Assembly (NCBI RefSeq): GCF_036231965.1
Contig: NZ_CP109499.1
Span: 4,526,001 to 4,590,000, forward strand
Origin: Streptomyces sp. NBC_01428
GTDB lineage: Bacteria > Actinomycetota > Actinomycetes > Streptomycetales > Streptomycetaceae
Length of the DNA: 64,000 bases
Direction of reading: 5' to 3'
The notes beneath the pieces were generated by a model. It was given only the letters and a program-made list of their open reading frames with translations, had not been told where the DNA came from and did not search any database. Each line of letters begins with the position of its first letter. Positions within the stretch are counted from its first letter, which is position 1. The translations under genes were made by a program, and so were the position numbers. Shown in pieces: positions 27,038 through 35,532 of this stretch.

Positions 27038-27963
27038 GGGCGGGCCTCTTCCTGGCGTACGGCGGGGGAGTCCGGGTGGGGCCCGACGGTCCGGCCGGCG
27101 GCCGGGGCTGTCCGGTCTGCCCGGTCGGCCGGGTCCGCGTGGTCGGCGCGGGCGGGGACCGCACCTTCGGGGTCGGCGAACCGGTAGCCGACCCCCCACA
27201 CCGTCTGGATCAGGCGGGGATGCGCGGGGTCGTCCTCGACCTTGCCGCGCAGCCGGCGCACATGGACGGTGACCGTCGACAGGTCGCCGAAGTCCCACCC
27301 CCACACCTCCCGCATCAGGTCCTCCCGCGCGTACGCCCGTCCCGGATGCCGCAGGAAGAAGGCGAGGAGGTCGAACTCCCGCAGGGTCAGCGCGAGTTCG
27401 ACGCCGTCCTTCGCGGCGCGGCGGGACGACGGGTCGACGGTGAGCCCGGCGGCGTCCAGGGGGCGCGCGGCCGGGGCGGGGCGGGCCCTGCGCAGCACCG
27501 ACTCGACGCGCAGGACGAGTTCCCGGGGGCTGAACGGCTTGGTGACGTAGTCGTCGGCGCCGACCTCCAGGCCGAGGATCCGGTCGTCCTCGTCACCGCG
27601 CGCGGTGAGCATGATGACCGGCACGGGGCCCTGGGCGCGCAGCCGTCGGCACACCTCCAGGCCGTCCATGCCCGGCAGCATCAGGTCGAGCACCACCAGG
27701 TCCGGGCGGTGCGCGGCGGCCCGGGCGAGTGCGGCGGGACCGTCCGCGGCCCGGTCCACGAGGTGGCCGGCACGGTCGAGGTAGCCGGAGACCACCTCGG
27801 CCACGGTCGGATCGTCGTCCACGACGAGGACGCGGGTGGCCGCCACGCCGGGAGCGGTCTCCTTCCTCGCGGCGGAGCCCGTCCCGGCCCGGGCACCGGT
27901 GTCCGCGCCGGGACGCGGGCCCTCGTCGGCGCCGGTACCTGGGGATTCGTGCGGTTGCTGCAT
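27034..27963 (-). CDS. OmpR-family response regulator
   Basis: A 309-aa regulator. A disordered N-terminus of about 42 residues precedes the receiver domain (RVLVVDDDPTVAEVVSGYL; phospho-Asp93 in DLVVLDLMLPGMDG; Lys142 in YVTKPF). The C-terminal winged helix includes LTLREFDLLAFFLRHPGRAY and STVTVHVRRLRGKVEDDP, WGVGYRF. A Pro/Asp/Arg tail follows. The ATG at 27963 is the first suitable start; its ribosome site is weak. It is transcribed divergently from the glycosyltransferase operon at 28075, its most obvious target. Confidence 0.9.
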   Translation of the reverse strand: MQQPHESPGTGADEGPRPGADTGARAGTGSAARKETAPGVAATRVLVVDDDPTVAEVVSGYLDRAGHLVDRAADGPAALARAAAHRPDLVVLDLMLPGMDGLEVCRRLRAQGPVPVIMLTARGDEDDRILGLEVGADDYVTKPFSPRELVLRVESVLRRARPAPAARPLDAAGLTVDPSSRRAAKDGVELALTLREFDLLAFFLRHPGRAYAREDLMREVWGWDFGDLSTVTVHVRRLRGKVEDDPAHPRLIQTVWGVGYRFADPEGAVPARADHADPADRADRTAPAAGRTVGPHPDSPAVRQEEARP

Positions 27964-28074
27964 GCCTTCAGCGTCCCACCCGGGCGGGCGCGGCGCGGCT
28001 TCCCGCCACCGACGTCCGAGTTTCGTAAGGTCCCGAAGTCCGGTATATCCCTTTCGCGTTCGTAGGGTGAGGCC

Positions 28075-28929
28075 GTGACGACCTATCCCGTACCGAACCC
28101 GGACGTCGACGTGGTGCTGCCCTGCCTCGACGAGGCCGGTGCCCTGCCCTGGGTCCTGTCCCGCATTCCGCCCGGCTGGCGGGCGCTCGTCGTGGACAAC
28201 GGCTCCACGGACGGCTCCGCCGAACTGGCCCGTGAACTCGGCGCCACCGTCGTACGCGAGGAGCGCCGCGGGTTCGGCGCCGCCTGCCACGCCGGCCTGA
28301 CCGCGGCCACGGCGGACATCGTCTGCTTCTGCGACTGCGACGGCTCCCTCGACCCCGGTCTGCTCCGGCCGTTCGTCGCCGAGGTCCTGGCGGGCGAGGC
28401 CGACCTCGTGCTCGGCAGGCGCAGGCCGCGGGAACGCGGCGCCTGGCCGCCGCACGCCCGCGCGGGCAACGTCGCGCTGGCCCTGATGCTCCGGCGCCGG
28501 ACCGGCCTGCGGCTGCACGACCTCGGGCCGTTGCGTGCCGCCCGCCGTGAGGCGCTGCTCGGGCTGGGGCTCACCGACCGGCGCAGCGGTTATCCGCTCC
28601 AGATGGTCGTCCGCGCCGCCGACGCCGGCTGGCGCGTCACCGAGCACGACGTGCCGTACCTGCCGCGCACCGGTGTCTCCAAGGTCACCGGGACCTGGCG
28701 CGGCACCTGGCAGGCCGTCCGGGACATGAGCCAGGTGCTGGCCGAACCGCCGGTGCCCGCCCCCGGCACGGCGGCCGCCCCGTCCACCGGCGTGCCCTCC
28801 CAGACCCCGCCCGGCGCCGAGGTTCCGGGCCGGACCCCGGTGCCCGCCTCGGCCACCGCTCCCCCACCGGCGCCGGCCCGCGTGTCCGCGTCGGCGCCCG
28901 CATCGCCCCGAGGAGGATCCGTCCAGTGA
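28075..28929 (+). CDS. Family 2 glycosyltransferase (polyprenyl-phosphate sugar synthase type)
   Basis: A 284-aa GT-A enzyme. DVDVVLPCLDEAGALPWVLS, ALVVDNGSTDGSAELARELG and the metal-binding CFCDCDGSLDPGLL are clear GT2 motifs. It lacks membrane helices, so the product would be cytoplasmic or made at the membrane face. The last 60 residues are Pro/Ala-rich and probably disordered. The GTG at 28075 has TAGGGT six bases upstream (leaderless type). Its stop overlaps the next gene by 4 bp, defining an operon of GT2, DUF2064 protein and methyltransferase. Confidence 0.83.
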   Translation: MTTYPVPNPDVDVVLPCLDEAGALPWVLSRIPPGWRALVVDNGSTDGSAELARELGATVVREERRGFGAACHAGLTAATADIVCFCDCDGSLDPGLLRPFVAEVLAGEADLVLGRRRPRERGAWPPHARAGNVALALMLRRRTGLRLHDLGPLRAARREALLGLGLTDRRSGYPLQMVVRAADAGWRVTEHDVPYLPRTGVSKVTGTWRGTWQAVRDMSQVLAEPPVPAPGTAAAPSTGVPSQTPPGAEVPGRTPVPASATAPPPAPARVSASAPASPRGGSVQ

Positions 28930-29732
28930 GCCCCGCACGCCCCGCAGGTCCCGTGGACCCTGCGTGTCCCGAGAGCCCCGAGGGCTCTGAGAGCGTCACC
29001 CTGCTCGTCATCGCCAAGGAGCCGCTGCCCGGCAGGGTGAAGACCCGGCTCACACCGCCGTTCACCCCCGAGGAGGCGGCCGCGCTCGCCGAGGCGGCCC
29101 TCGTCGACACCCTGCGCGCCGTGGCGGCGACGCCCGCGCGGCGCCGGGTGCTGGTCCTGGACGGAGCGCCCGGTGCCTGGCTGCCGGACGGCTTCGACGT
29201 CGTACGTCAGTGCGCGGGCACGCTGGACGAACGGCTGGCGGCGGCGTTCGCGGCGTGCGACGGGCCCGCGCTGCTCGTCGGCATGGACACCCCGCAGGTG
29301 ACGCCCGAGCTCCTCACCGTGGACTTCGCCGGCTGCGACGCCTACTTCGGGCCGGCCGAGGACGGCGGCTTCTGGGCGCTGGGGCTGGCCGAACCGGATC
29401 CGGCCCTGCTGCGGGGCGTACCGATGTCGACGGACACCACGGGTGCCGTGCAGCGGGCGCGACTCGTCGAGGCGGGGCTGCGGGTCCGGGATCTCCCCCG
29501 GCTGCGCGACGTCGACACGGCACCCGACGCCACCGCGGCGGCAGCGGCGGCACCCGGCGGGTCCTTCGCCGCGGAACTGACGCGCCTGCGCGGCCCGGCG
29601 GCCCCTTCCCTGCCGTCCCCGGCACCGGCTCCGCTCGCGGTTCCGAGCCCGCTGCCGGGTCAGGTCCCGGCGCGGGACACCACGGGCCTGGACGCGGCGC
29701 GCGCGACCGTCGGACGGGGTACCGCCCGATGA
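28926..29732 (+). CDS. DUF2064 / TIGR04282-type GT-A protein
   Basis: A 268-aa protein of the glycosyltransferase-A-like DUF2064 family. Landmarks are LLVIAKEPLPGRVKTRLTPP, ALLVGMDTPQVTPELL and AYFGPAEDGGFWALGL. The family was first named from arsenosugar gene neighbourhoods, but no ArsM or radical-SAM partner is here, so another glycoconjugate or nucleotidyl-transfer step is more likely. It overlaps the upstream gene as GTGA and the downstream one as ATGA. The C-terminal 60 residues are low-complexity. Confidence 0.8.
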   Translation: MSPARPAGPVDPACPESPEGSESVTLLVIAKEPLPGRVKTRLTPPFTPEEAAALAEAALVDTLRAVAATPARRRVLVLDGAPGAWLPDGFDVVRQCAGTLDERLAAAFAACDGPALLVGMDTPQVTPELLTVDFAGCDAYFGPAEDGGFWALGLAEPDPALLRGVPMSTDTTGAVQRARLVEAGLRVRDLPRLRDVDTAPDATAAAAAAPGGSFAAELTRLRGPAAPSLPSPAPAPLAVPSPLPGQVPARDTTGLDAARATVGRGTAR

Positions 29733-31123
29733 GCGCCGCCCGCGGGACGACCCCGCCCGGCGTGACGGGCCCCCGAAGGCCCCGACCGGTCCCGGAGATC
29801 GCCGCGCCCGGGCCCGAGGCGGCGCGGGGGACCGAGGCCCGGTCCGGAGCGGAGACCGGAGCGGGTGCGGAGGTCCCGGCCCGGACGGAGACCGCGTCCG
29901 AGACGGCCTCCCGGCCCGGGACGGTGCTCGCGCCCGGGAGGGAGGCAGGGCCGGAGCCGGGAACCCGGACCGGCACGGACCCCCGGCTCGGCCGGGACTC
30001 CCGCCCGGCGTCGACGCTCCTGCCCGGGAGCACGGACCCCGGGGCCGCGGCCGGGACCCACGCGAAGGCGGAGGACGTGACCCGCCCCGAAACCAGGTCC
30101 GCGACGGGCTCCCGGCCCGGGACGGCGCTCCCGTCCCGGAGGGAAGCCGCGTCGGACTCGGGCCGTCCCGCAGGCGTGGGAGCCGGGGGCGGTCCTGGGG
30201 TCCGGGCCCGGGCGCATACCGGTTCCCGGTCCGGGGCCCGGGTCGGGGGAGAAGGTGCCGGTGGTGAAGGTGCCGGTGGTGAAGGGGCCGGCTGCGGGGG
30301 GCGGTCCTGGGCCGCCGATCCGTATGCGGACGCCCTCGGGGCCGAACGGGGGCCGCTGTTCCTGCGGCGCACCGACGGGTGGCTTCTCCCGCTGGAGGTG
30401 GAGCGCTGGTGCGCCCGTGCCGACGCCGTGGACCTCCAGGTGCTGGCCCACTGCGAGGGCACCGTGCTCGACGTGGGCTGCGGGCCGGGCCGGCTCGTCG
30501 CGGAACTCGCCGCCCTCGGCCGTCCCGCGCTCGGCATCGACGTCAGCGAGGCCGCCGTCGCCCGTACCGTGCGGCTCGGCGGCCAGGCCCTGCGCCGGTC
30601 CGTCTTCGAGCCGCTTCCGGGCGAGGGACGCTGGGGCACCGCCCTGCTCGTCGACGGGAACATCGGCATCGGCGGCGACCCGGCCGCCCTCCTGCGCCGT
30701 ACGGCCCAACTGCTCGCTCCCGGCGGGCTGCTGATCGCCGAGACGGTGGCGGGCGCGGACGTGGACGAACGCGTCGATGTGCGGATCGTCAGCGCGGCGC
30801 ACCCCGGCGACGCCGGGAACGACGCGGCCCGCGAGGACGCCGACGCGCGGGAAGGCGGCCCGTCCGCCGACCGGGCCGCCTTCCCGTGGGCCCGGGTCGG
30901 CACCCCGGCCCTGCTGCGCCACGCGGTCCCGGCCGGTTGGCGCACGGACGCTCAGTGGGAGGCCGGCGGCCGCTCCTTCGTGGCGCTGCGCAACGGTCCC
31001 GGACGGGACGGCCGCAGGGACCGCAGGACGAGCAGCAGCGCCGACCCCGCGAACAGCGCCGCCGTGATCAGCAGCCAGTGGGCCAGGAAGCTGTCGCCGG
31101 GCAGGGCGGTGGCCGACCGGTAG
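29729..31123 (+). CDS. SAM-dependent methyltransferase with long disordered N-terminus
   Basis: A 464-aa protein. Residues 1 to about 195 are Arg/Pro/Gly/Glu-rich low complexity, including three GGEGA repeats from a 15-bp tandem repeat near 30250-30290. The class I methyltransferase core follows: TVLDVGCGPGRLVAELAALG, LGIDVSEAAVARTVRLGGQA, LLVDGNIGIGGDPAALLRRT and PGGLLIAETV. The conserved part ends near WEAGGRSFVALR; the last 40 residues run antisense into the end of the next, convergent gene (172-bp overlap). Third gene of the GT2 operon. Substrate unknown. Confidence 0.75.
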   Translation: MSAARGTTPPGVTGPRRPRPVPEIAAPGPEAARGTEARSGAETGAGAEVPARTETASETASRPGTVLAPGREAGPEPGTRTGTDPRLGRDSRPASTLLPGSTDPGAAAGTHAKAEDVTRPETRSATGSRPGTALPSRREAASDSGRPAGVGAGGGPGVRARAHTGSRSGARVGGEGAGGEGAGGEGAGCGGRSWAADPYADALGAERGPLFLRRTDGWLLPLEVERWCARADAVDLQVLAHCEGTVLDVGCGPGRLVAELAALGRPALGIDVSEAAVARTVRLGGQALRRSVFEPLPGEGRWGTALLVDGNIGIGGDPAALLRRTAQLLAPGGLLIAETVAGADVDERVDVRIVSAAHPGDAGNDAAREDADAREGGPSADRAAFPWARVGTPALLRHAVPAGWRTDAQWEAGGRSFVALRNGPGRDGRRDRRTSSSADPANSAAVISSQWARKLSPGRAVADR

Positions 31124-31578
31124 TGGTCGGCCACCTGGCCGCTGATCAGCGGGTACCAGATCAGCAGCAGGAGCCCGGCGAGCGCCGCCGGAACACGGAC
31201 GTACATCGTCAGGTTCCGGCGGCCCGTCGCCTTCAGCGTCTGCGACACGACCCGGTCCGCGCCCGCGTACAGCGGCACGAACACCAGGTCGTGCAGGACG
31301 GCGGCGCCGACGAACCAGAGCGCCACCTTGAACCAGTCCCCCTGGAGCAGCCGTACCGCCGCGTAGGCGGCGAGCGCGAACGTGAACGCCAGCATCAGGA
31401 GTTGGAAGGGGCTGCCGATCACCTCCCGGGCCGTCACCGGGCGCCGCTCCGGCAGCCGCGCCCCGAGGTGCCGCCCCCGCGCCGCGGCACCCCGCCGCAG
31501 CGCGTCGAGGCGGCGCCGCATCGGGGGCCGGCCTGGCGTCCCGCTCTCTTCGCCCATCTCAGGCCTCCGTCGCGTCAT
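30952..31578 (-). CDS. Four-helix integral membrane protein
   Basis: A 208-aa protein with a basic, Arg-rich N-terminus (MTRRRPEMGEESGTPGRPPM) and about four hydrophobic helices (FQLLMLAFTFALAAYAAVRL, VALWFVGAAVLHDLVFVPLY, LTMYVRVPAALAGLLLLIWY, HWLLITAALFAGSALLLVL). I recognise no family. The ATG at 31578 overlaps the upstream oxidoreductase stop as TGATG, so the two are translationally coupled and probably form one complex. The 3' end overlaps the methyltransferase gene on the other strand. Confidence 0.75.
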   Translation of the reverse strand: MTRRRPEMGEESGTPGRPPMRRRLDALRRGAAARGRHLGARLPERRPVTAREVIGSPFQLLMLAFTFALAAYAAVRLLQGDWFKVALWFVGAAVLHDLVFVPLYAGADRVVSQTLKATGRRNLTMYVRVPAALAGLLLLIWYPLISGQVADHYRSATALPGDSFLAHWLLITAALFAGSALLLVLRSLRPSRPGPLRSATKERPPASH

Positions 31579-33293
31579 CACAGGGCCCCGAACGTCATCC
31601 GGGACACCCACTTGGTGTTCAGCACCCCGGGCGCGGCGGGGACGATGATCCGCGCGGGGTAGCCGTGGTCGGGGGTCAGGTCGGCGCCGTTGACCGACAG
31701 GGCGAGCAGGGAGAGCGGGTCGCGGACCTGGTTGTACCGCAGCGCCGCCACCCGGAACGCCCCCGCCCGCTGGAGCGACTCCACGACGACGTCGGGGGCG
31801 GTGTCGGTGTCGTAGCCGACGAGTTCCGCGAGGTCCCGCAGTCGTACGCCCCGCCACTCCTGGTCGGACGTCGACCAGCCCTCGACGCAGGCGATGGGCA
31901 ACGCCGATCCGTGCAGGGGGAGTTCCTGGAGCTGGGCCCGGCTGAGCCGGACCGTCCGTCCGTTGCCGGCGACGACCAGGCGCCACGCGTCCGCGCCGGT
32001 CTCCTTCGGGTCGATGCCCCGCGACGCGGCTGTCTTGTTGATCTGGAAGGCGCCGGGTCCGGAACCCGGTTCGGGGCCGCCGTGCGGGGCGAGCAGCGCG
32101 GTCTCGCGCACCGGTGCGTCGAAGCTGTGGCCCACCGTGGTGGCGGCCAGGAGAAGGGACCCTCCGCCGACGAACGCGATGGCCCCGCGGCGCGAGACCG
32201 TGGGCGGCAGCGGGTCGGGGGAGATCAACTCGTCCTCGGGCCGGGCCGGTTCACCGACCGCCGGAGCCGGAACGGACCGCCCCGGAACTCGGTCCGGGCC
32301 GCCATGCGGCCCTTCCTCCCCGCGTGCGGGCCCCGAGGACGCCCCCGGCCTCCCTCCACCAGCCGCGCCACCGGACACAGCGCCTCCGCCGCCCGGCGCG
32401 CGACCCGCGTCGTCGGGCACCGGGCCCGGGTCTTCGGGCGCGCCACCGGACACACCGGGGTGCGGGCCCGGAGTGCCGGGCGAAGTGCCCGGCCGCCCGG
32501 CTCCCGAAGCCGTTCCCTCGGGTGCCGAACCCGGTCCCTCGGGTGCCGGGCCCGGACCCTCAGGCGCCGAGCCCGGACGGCCGCCGGCGGCAGGACCCGT
32601 CCGGTCGGAGGCCGATCCGGCCGAACCGCCCGGGCTCCCGGACACCGGGCCCGGCCCGTCAGCCGCCGAACCCCGGTCGGGCTGCCCGCCGGACCGTTCC
32701 GCGTCCGCCCCCTCGGGCCACTCGCCCCGGCGGCGCATCGCGCCCAGGTTGCGCAGAGCCATCGGCACGCGCAGGACCGCGTGGGTGACGAAGGCGGCGA
32801 TGAACACCCAGGCGCCGTAGAAGTGCAGCGTGTAGAAGGAGCCCGGGAAGATGTAGTCGAGCTGGATGTTGAGCACGCCGGTGACGAACTCGAAGAGAGC
32901 GCCGCCGACGAGCAGCAGGAGCGACAGCCGTTCCAGGGCGTGCGCGAGCGAGCGGGCCGGCGGCAGCGCGAACAGTTTCGGGACGACCGACCACAGCTTC
33001 GCCAGCAGCACCGGGATCAGCGTGATGCCGAGCGTGACGTGCACGCCCTGCGTGAGGCGGTACAGCCAGACCGGATGGGTCGGCCAGGAGAACAGGTAGA
33101 ACCCGAGGATCCCCTTGTCGGGGGTCTTGTCGTTCACCGCCGCGAGGTTCGGGTTGTACGCGGCGTACGACAGCAGTCCGGTCACGAACATCACCGTGAT
33201 GCCGACGAGCAGCACCACGCCGAGCAGGGAGGTGAACCAGGGACCGCGGAGCGGACTGCGCCAGAACGCGGGTGAGGAGGGGGACCGTGGCAT
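31578..33293 (-). CDS. Membrane cytochrome-b-like / molybdopterin (sulfite-oxidase-type) fusion oxidoreductase
   Basis: A 571-aa protein in three parts. Residues 1-190 are about five membrane helices with His-containing segments (TQGVHVTLGITLIPVLLAKL, HFYGAWVFIAAFVTHAVL), cytochrome b561-like. Residues about 195-355 are a Gly/Pro/Ala/Ser-rich linker with repeats such as GPAPEGPGSAPEG. Then come a twin-Arg segment with hydrophobic stretch (SRRGAIAFVGGGSLLLAATT) and a sulfite-oxidase-fold domain. The expected Mo-ligand Cys is in PIACVEGWSTSDQEWRGVRL. Electrons could pass between the Mo domain and haem in one chain. The ATG at 33293 has TACGGT six bases upstream (leaderless type). Confidence 0.8.
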   Translation of the reverse strand: MPRSPSSPAFWRSPLRGPWFTSLLGVVLLVGITVMFVTGLLSYAAYNPNLAAVNDKTPDKGILGFYLFSWPTHPVWLYRLTQGVHVTLGITLIPVLLAKLWSVVPKLFALPPARSLAHALERLSLLLLVGGALFEFVTGVLNIQLDYIFPGSFYTLHFYGAWVFIAAFVTHAVLRVPMALRNLGAMRRRGEWPEGADAERSGGQPDRGSAADGPGPVSGSPGGSAGSASDRTGPAAGGRPGSAPEGPGPAPEGPGSAPEGTASGAGRPGTSPGTPGPHPGVSGGAPEDPGPVPDDAGRAPGGGGAVSGGAAGGGRPGASSGPARGEEGPHGGPDRVPGRSVPAPAVGEPARPEDELISPDPLPPTVSRRGAIAFVGGGSLLLAATTVGHSFDAPVRETALLAPHGGPEPGSGPGAFQINKTAASRGIDPKETGADAWRLVVAGNGRTVRLSRAQLQELPLHGSALPIACVEGWSTSDQEWRGVRLRDLAELVGYDTDTAPDVVVESLQRAGAFRVAALRYNQVRDPLSLLALSVNGADLTPDHGYPARIIVPAAPGVLNTKWVSRMTFGAL

Positions 33294-33406
33294 GCCCCGA
33301 CCGTAGGCCGCGGGGACCCCCCGAACGGGTTCTCAAACCATGACGAAACTCTGACGTCCACCCCTGTCACGGCTCTCTCGGGGGCTGTCCGGCCTAGCGT
33401 GCGAGG

Positions 33407-35110
33407 GTGAACCGCGATCTTCCCCGCGACATCCCCGGCGACCTCCCCCGCGATCTGCTCGACGACCGCCATGGAGGCGTGTCCCGCGCCCCGTCCCCGG
33501 TCCCCTCCCCGGCTCCGCCCCCGTCCGGGACCTCCACCGCGGATCCCTCTCCGGATTCCCCGGACTCCCCGGATGTCTCGGCCGGGTCCCGGGGCGTCCC
33601 GCGGGTCCTGGCCGCGGCCGGTTCCCGGGTCCGGGTGCGGGCCCGCTCCGGTGAACTCTCCGGCGCGCTGCTCGGTGATCGGCCCCGGCAGTCCCGCCGC
33701 GACCTGGCGGTCGCCGTCGCCGCCGCGCTGCTCGTCGCGACGGCGGCGGTCGTCGGGTACGTCATCGAGCACAGCGACGGCACCCTGTTCGTCAGTGCCG
33801 CGCCGCTGTACGGGCGTTGGGGCCCCCATGTCGGACCGGGCACCGCGGCCGCCATCGCCGTCGCCGTCGCCGTCGTCCTGTACGGACCGTCCCTCGCCGC
33901 CCGGCTGCCCTGGCGGTGGCTGCTGCCCGCCGCCTGGGGCACGGGAACGGCGTGGACGTTCTCCCTCGCGCTGATCGACGGCTGGCAGCGGGGTGTGGCC
34001 GGACGCCTCACCGCACGGTACGAGTACCTCCAGGTCATCTCCCCGGTGAACCGGTTCCACGACATCCCGGCCGCCCTGCGGGACTTCACGCACCACATCC
34101 TGATCCACTCCCCGGGCCACTGGCCCGCGCACATCGCCGGGCACCCGCCGGCCGCCACGCTCACGTTCGTGTACCTCGACCGGATCGGTCTGGGCGGCGG
34201 GGCCTGGGCGGGGGTCTGGTGCGTCACCGTCGGGGCGACGGCGGCGGCGGCCGTCCTGGTCACCGTCCGGGCCCTGGCGGGCGAGGCGCTCGCCCGGCGG
34301 GCCGCGCCCTTCCTCGTCCTCGCCCCGGCGGCCGTCTGGATGGGAACCTCCGCGGACGGCTACTTCGCCGCGGTCGCCGCCTGGTCCGTGGCCCTGCTCG
34401 CCCTCGCGGTCACCGGCCGCCGGCCCCGCGCGGCCGGCCTCGCCTCCGGGCTCCTCCTCGGCCTCACCGCGTATCTCTCGTACGGGCTGACCCTGTTCGC
34501 CGTGATCGCGGGCGCGGCGGTGCTGCTCGGCTCGCGGTCCCGGCTGCGTCCGCTCCCGTTCGTGCTGGCCGGACTCACCGTCGTACCAATGGTGTTCACG
34601 CTGCTCGGCTTCAACTGGTGGGAGGCCTATCACCTGTTGGTCACCCGCTACTACGAAGGGGCGGGCGGCGTCCGGCCGTACGGCTACTGGGTCTGGGCGA
34701 ACCTCGCCTGCACGGTGCTGATCGCGGGCCCGGCGACGGTCGCGGGCCTGCGCCGGGCGGGGGTGACGACGGTACGGCTGGCTGCGGCGGCCCTGCGGAG
34801 TCCGGCGCCCCCCACCGCGCCGCCCGCCCCCGGTCCCCGGCCCGGCACCGCCGACGGCACCGGCATCGCGACCGGCGCCGGCACCGGTTCAGCCGCTCCC
34901 CGCCTCGCCGTTCTCGTCGTCGCCGCGTTGATCGCGCTGCTGGCCGCCGACCTCTCCGGGATGAGCAAGGCGGAGACCGAACGCATCTGGCTGCCGTTCG
35001 TCCTGTGGATGCTCCCGGCGGCCGCGTTCCTCCCCCGCCCCCGCGCCTGGCTGATCGCGCAGGCGGCCCTGGCCCTGCTCCTCAACCACCTGCTGCTGAC
35101 GGGCTGGTGA
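33407..35110 (+). CDS. Polytopic membrane protein, GT-C glycosyltransferase-like
   Basis: A 567-aa protein. A disordered N-terminus of about 95 residues is followed by ten to twelve membrane helices. A large loop after helix 3-4 holds LQVISPVNRFHDIPAALRDF and HHILIHSPGHWPAHIAGHPP, the kind of charged extracellular loop found in GT-C enzymes, though I cannot assign a defined DxD or family. Near the end a disordered loop (RSPAPPTAPPAPGPRPGTAD) separates the last helices. The GTG at 33407 has TAGCGT six bases upstream (leaderless type), divergent from the equally leaderless oxidoreductase. The setting suggests glycan assembly. Confidence 0.65.
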   Translation: MNRDLPRDIPGDLPRDLLDDRHGGVSRAPSPVPSPAPPPSGTSTADPSPDSPDSPDVSAGSRGVPRVLAAAGSRVRVRARSGELSGALLGDRPRQSRRDLAVAVAAALLVATAAVVGYVIEHSDGTLFVSAAPLYGRWGPHVGPGTAAAIAVAVAVVLYGPSLAARLPWRWLLPAAWGTGTAWTFSLALIDGWQRGVAGRLTARYEYLQVISPVNRFHDIPAALRDFTHHILIHSPGHWPAHIAGHPPAATLTFVYLDRIGLGGGAWAGVWCVTVGATAAAAVLVTVRALAGEALARRAAPFLVLAPAAVWMGTSADGYFAAVAAWSVALLALAVTGRRPRAAGLASGLLLGLTAYLSYGLTLFAVIAGAAVLLGSRSRLRPLPFVLAGLTVVPMVFTLLGFNWWEAYHLLVTRYYEGAGGVRPYGYWVWANLACTVLIAGPATVAGLRRAGVTTVRLAAAALRSPAPPTAPPAPGPRPGTADGTGIATGAGTGSAAPRLAVLVVAALIALLAADLSGMSKAETERIWLPFVLWMLPAAAFLPRPRAWLIAQAALALLLNHLLLTGW

Positions 35111-35145
35111 CCGCCCGGGCCGGGTGAGCGGGCAGGAACGGGAAC

Positions 35146-35175
35146 GGGCCGGCCCCAAGGGTCCGGGACCGGCCC
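35146..35175 (+). terminator. Terminator after the polytopic membrane protein
   Basis: GGGCCGGCCCC (35146-35156) pairs with 35165-35175, one mismatch, 8-nt loop. Confidence 0.65.
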
Positions 35176-35214
35176 GCCCGAGCGCACTCCGTCAGGCGCT
35201 GGGCCAAGGCCACC

Positions 35215-35400
35215 GTGAACGCTTCCCCGGAGCCGGTGGCCAAGGGGAGGACGATCACGGCGCGGCTCCGCGGAGCGCTGAGGACCACCGCTACGGCGAA
35301 CGTCGACGGCTATTGGCGCTGGAGTTTCGGCGGCACCTCCACCACGGGCCCGTCAGATCGCGTCGACGAAGTCGCTCGTGGACGTGTCCGTGTGCCCGGC
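35215..35400 (+). pseudogene. Remnant of a secreted-protein C-terminal repeat domain
   Basis: The frame from 35215 reads VNASPEPVAKGRTITARLRG, then ALRTTATANVDGYWRWSFGG and TSTTGPSD. This matches, from memory, the end domain of many Streptomyces secreted proteins (NAAPEPVRKG...GDLKTTVTASxDGYWRY...GTSTT...DFVDVR) with the middle deleted. It has no upstream gene and no proper end. The bases at 35353-35400 encode TDTSTSDFVDAI-stop on the opposite strand, as if the tail were inverted. The rest of the 35111-35532 gap shows no gene. Confidence 0.5.
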
Positions 35401-35532
35401 GGTCGGCGGGTCTGCCCGTGCGGTCAGTGGCCGGCCCGGCCGCGCTGAAGTGAACCGGACGGCCCTCCCGTGCGTCCCCGTACCGGTCGCGCGCATCGCC
35501 GCGACCGGCCGGCGGTGGACGGGGAGGACCGG

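Noticed and set aside
28926..29732. Arsenosugar biosynthesis call from the DUF2064/TIGR04282 protein
   Set aside because: No ArsM, radical-SAM or arsenic genes are nearby, so the pathway name is not transferable.
29314..30945. Long minus-strand frames opposite the methyltransferase low-complexity region
   Set aside because: They are by-products of the repetitive GC-rich N-terminal region and lack any recognisable domain.
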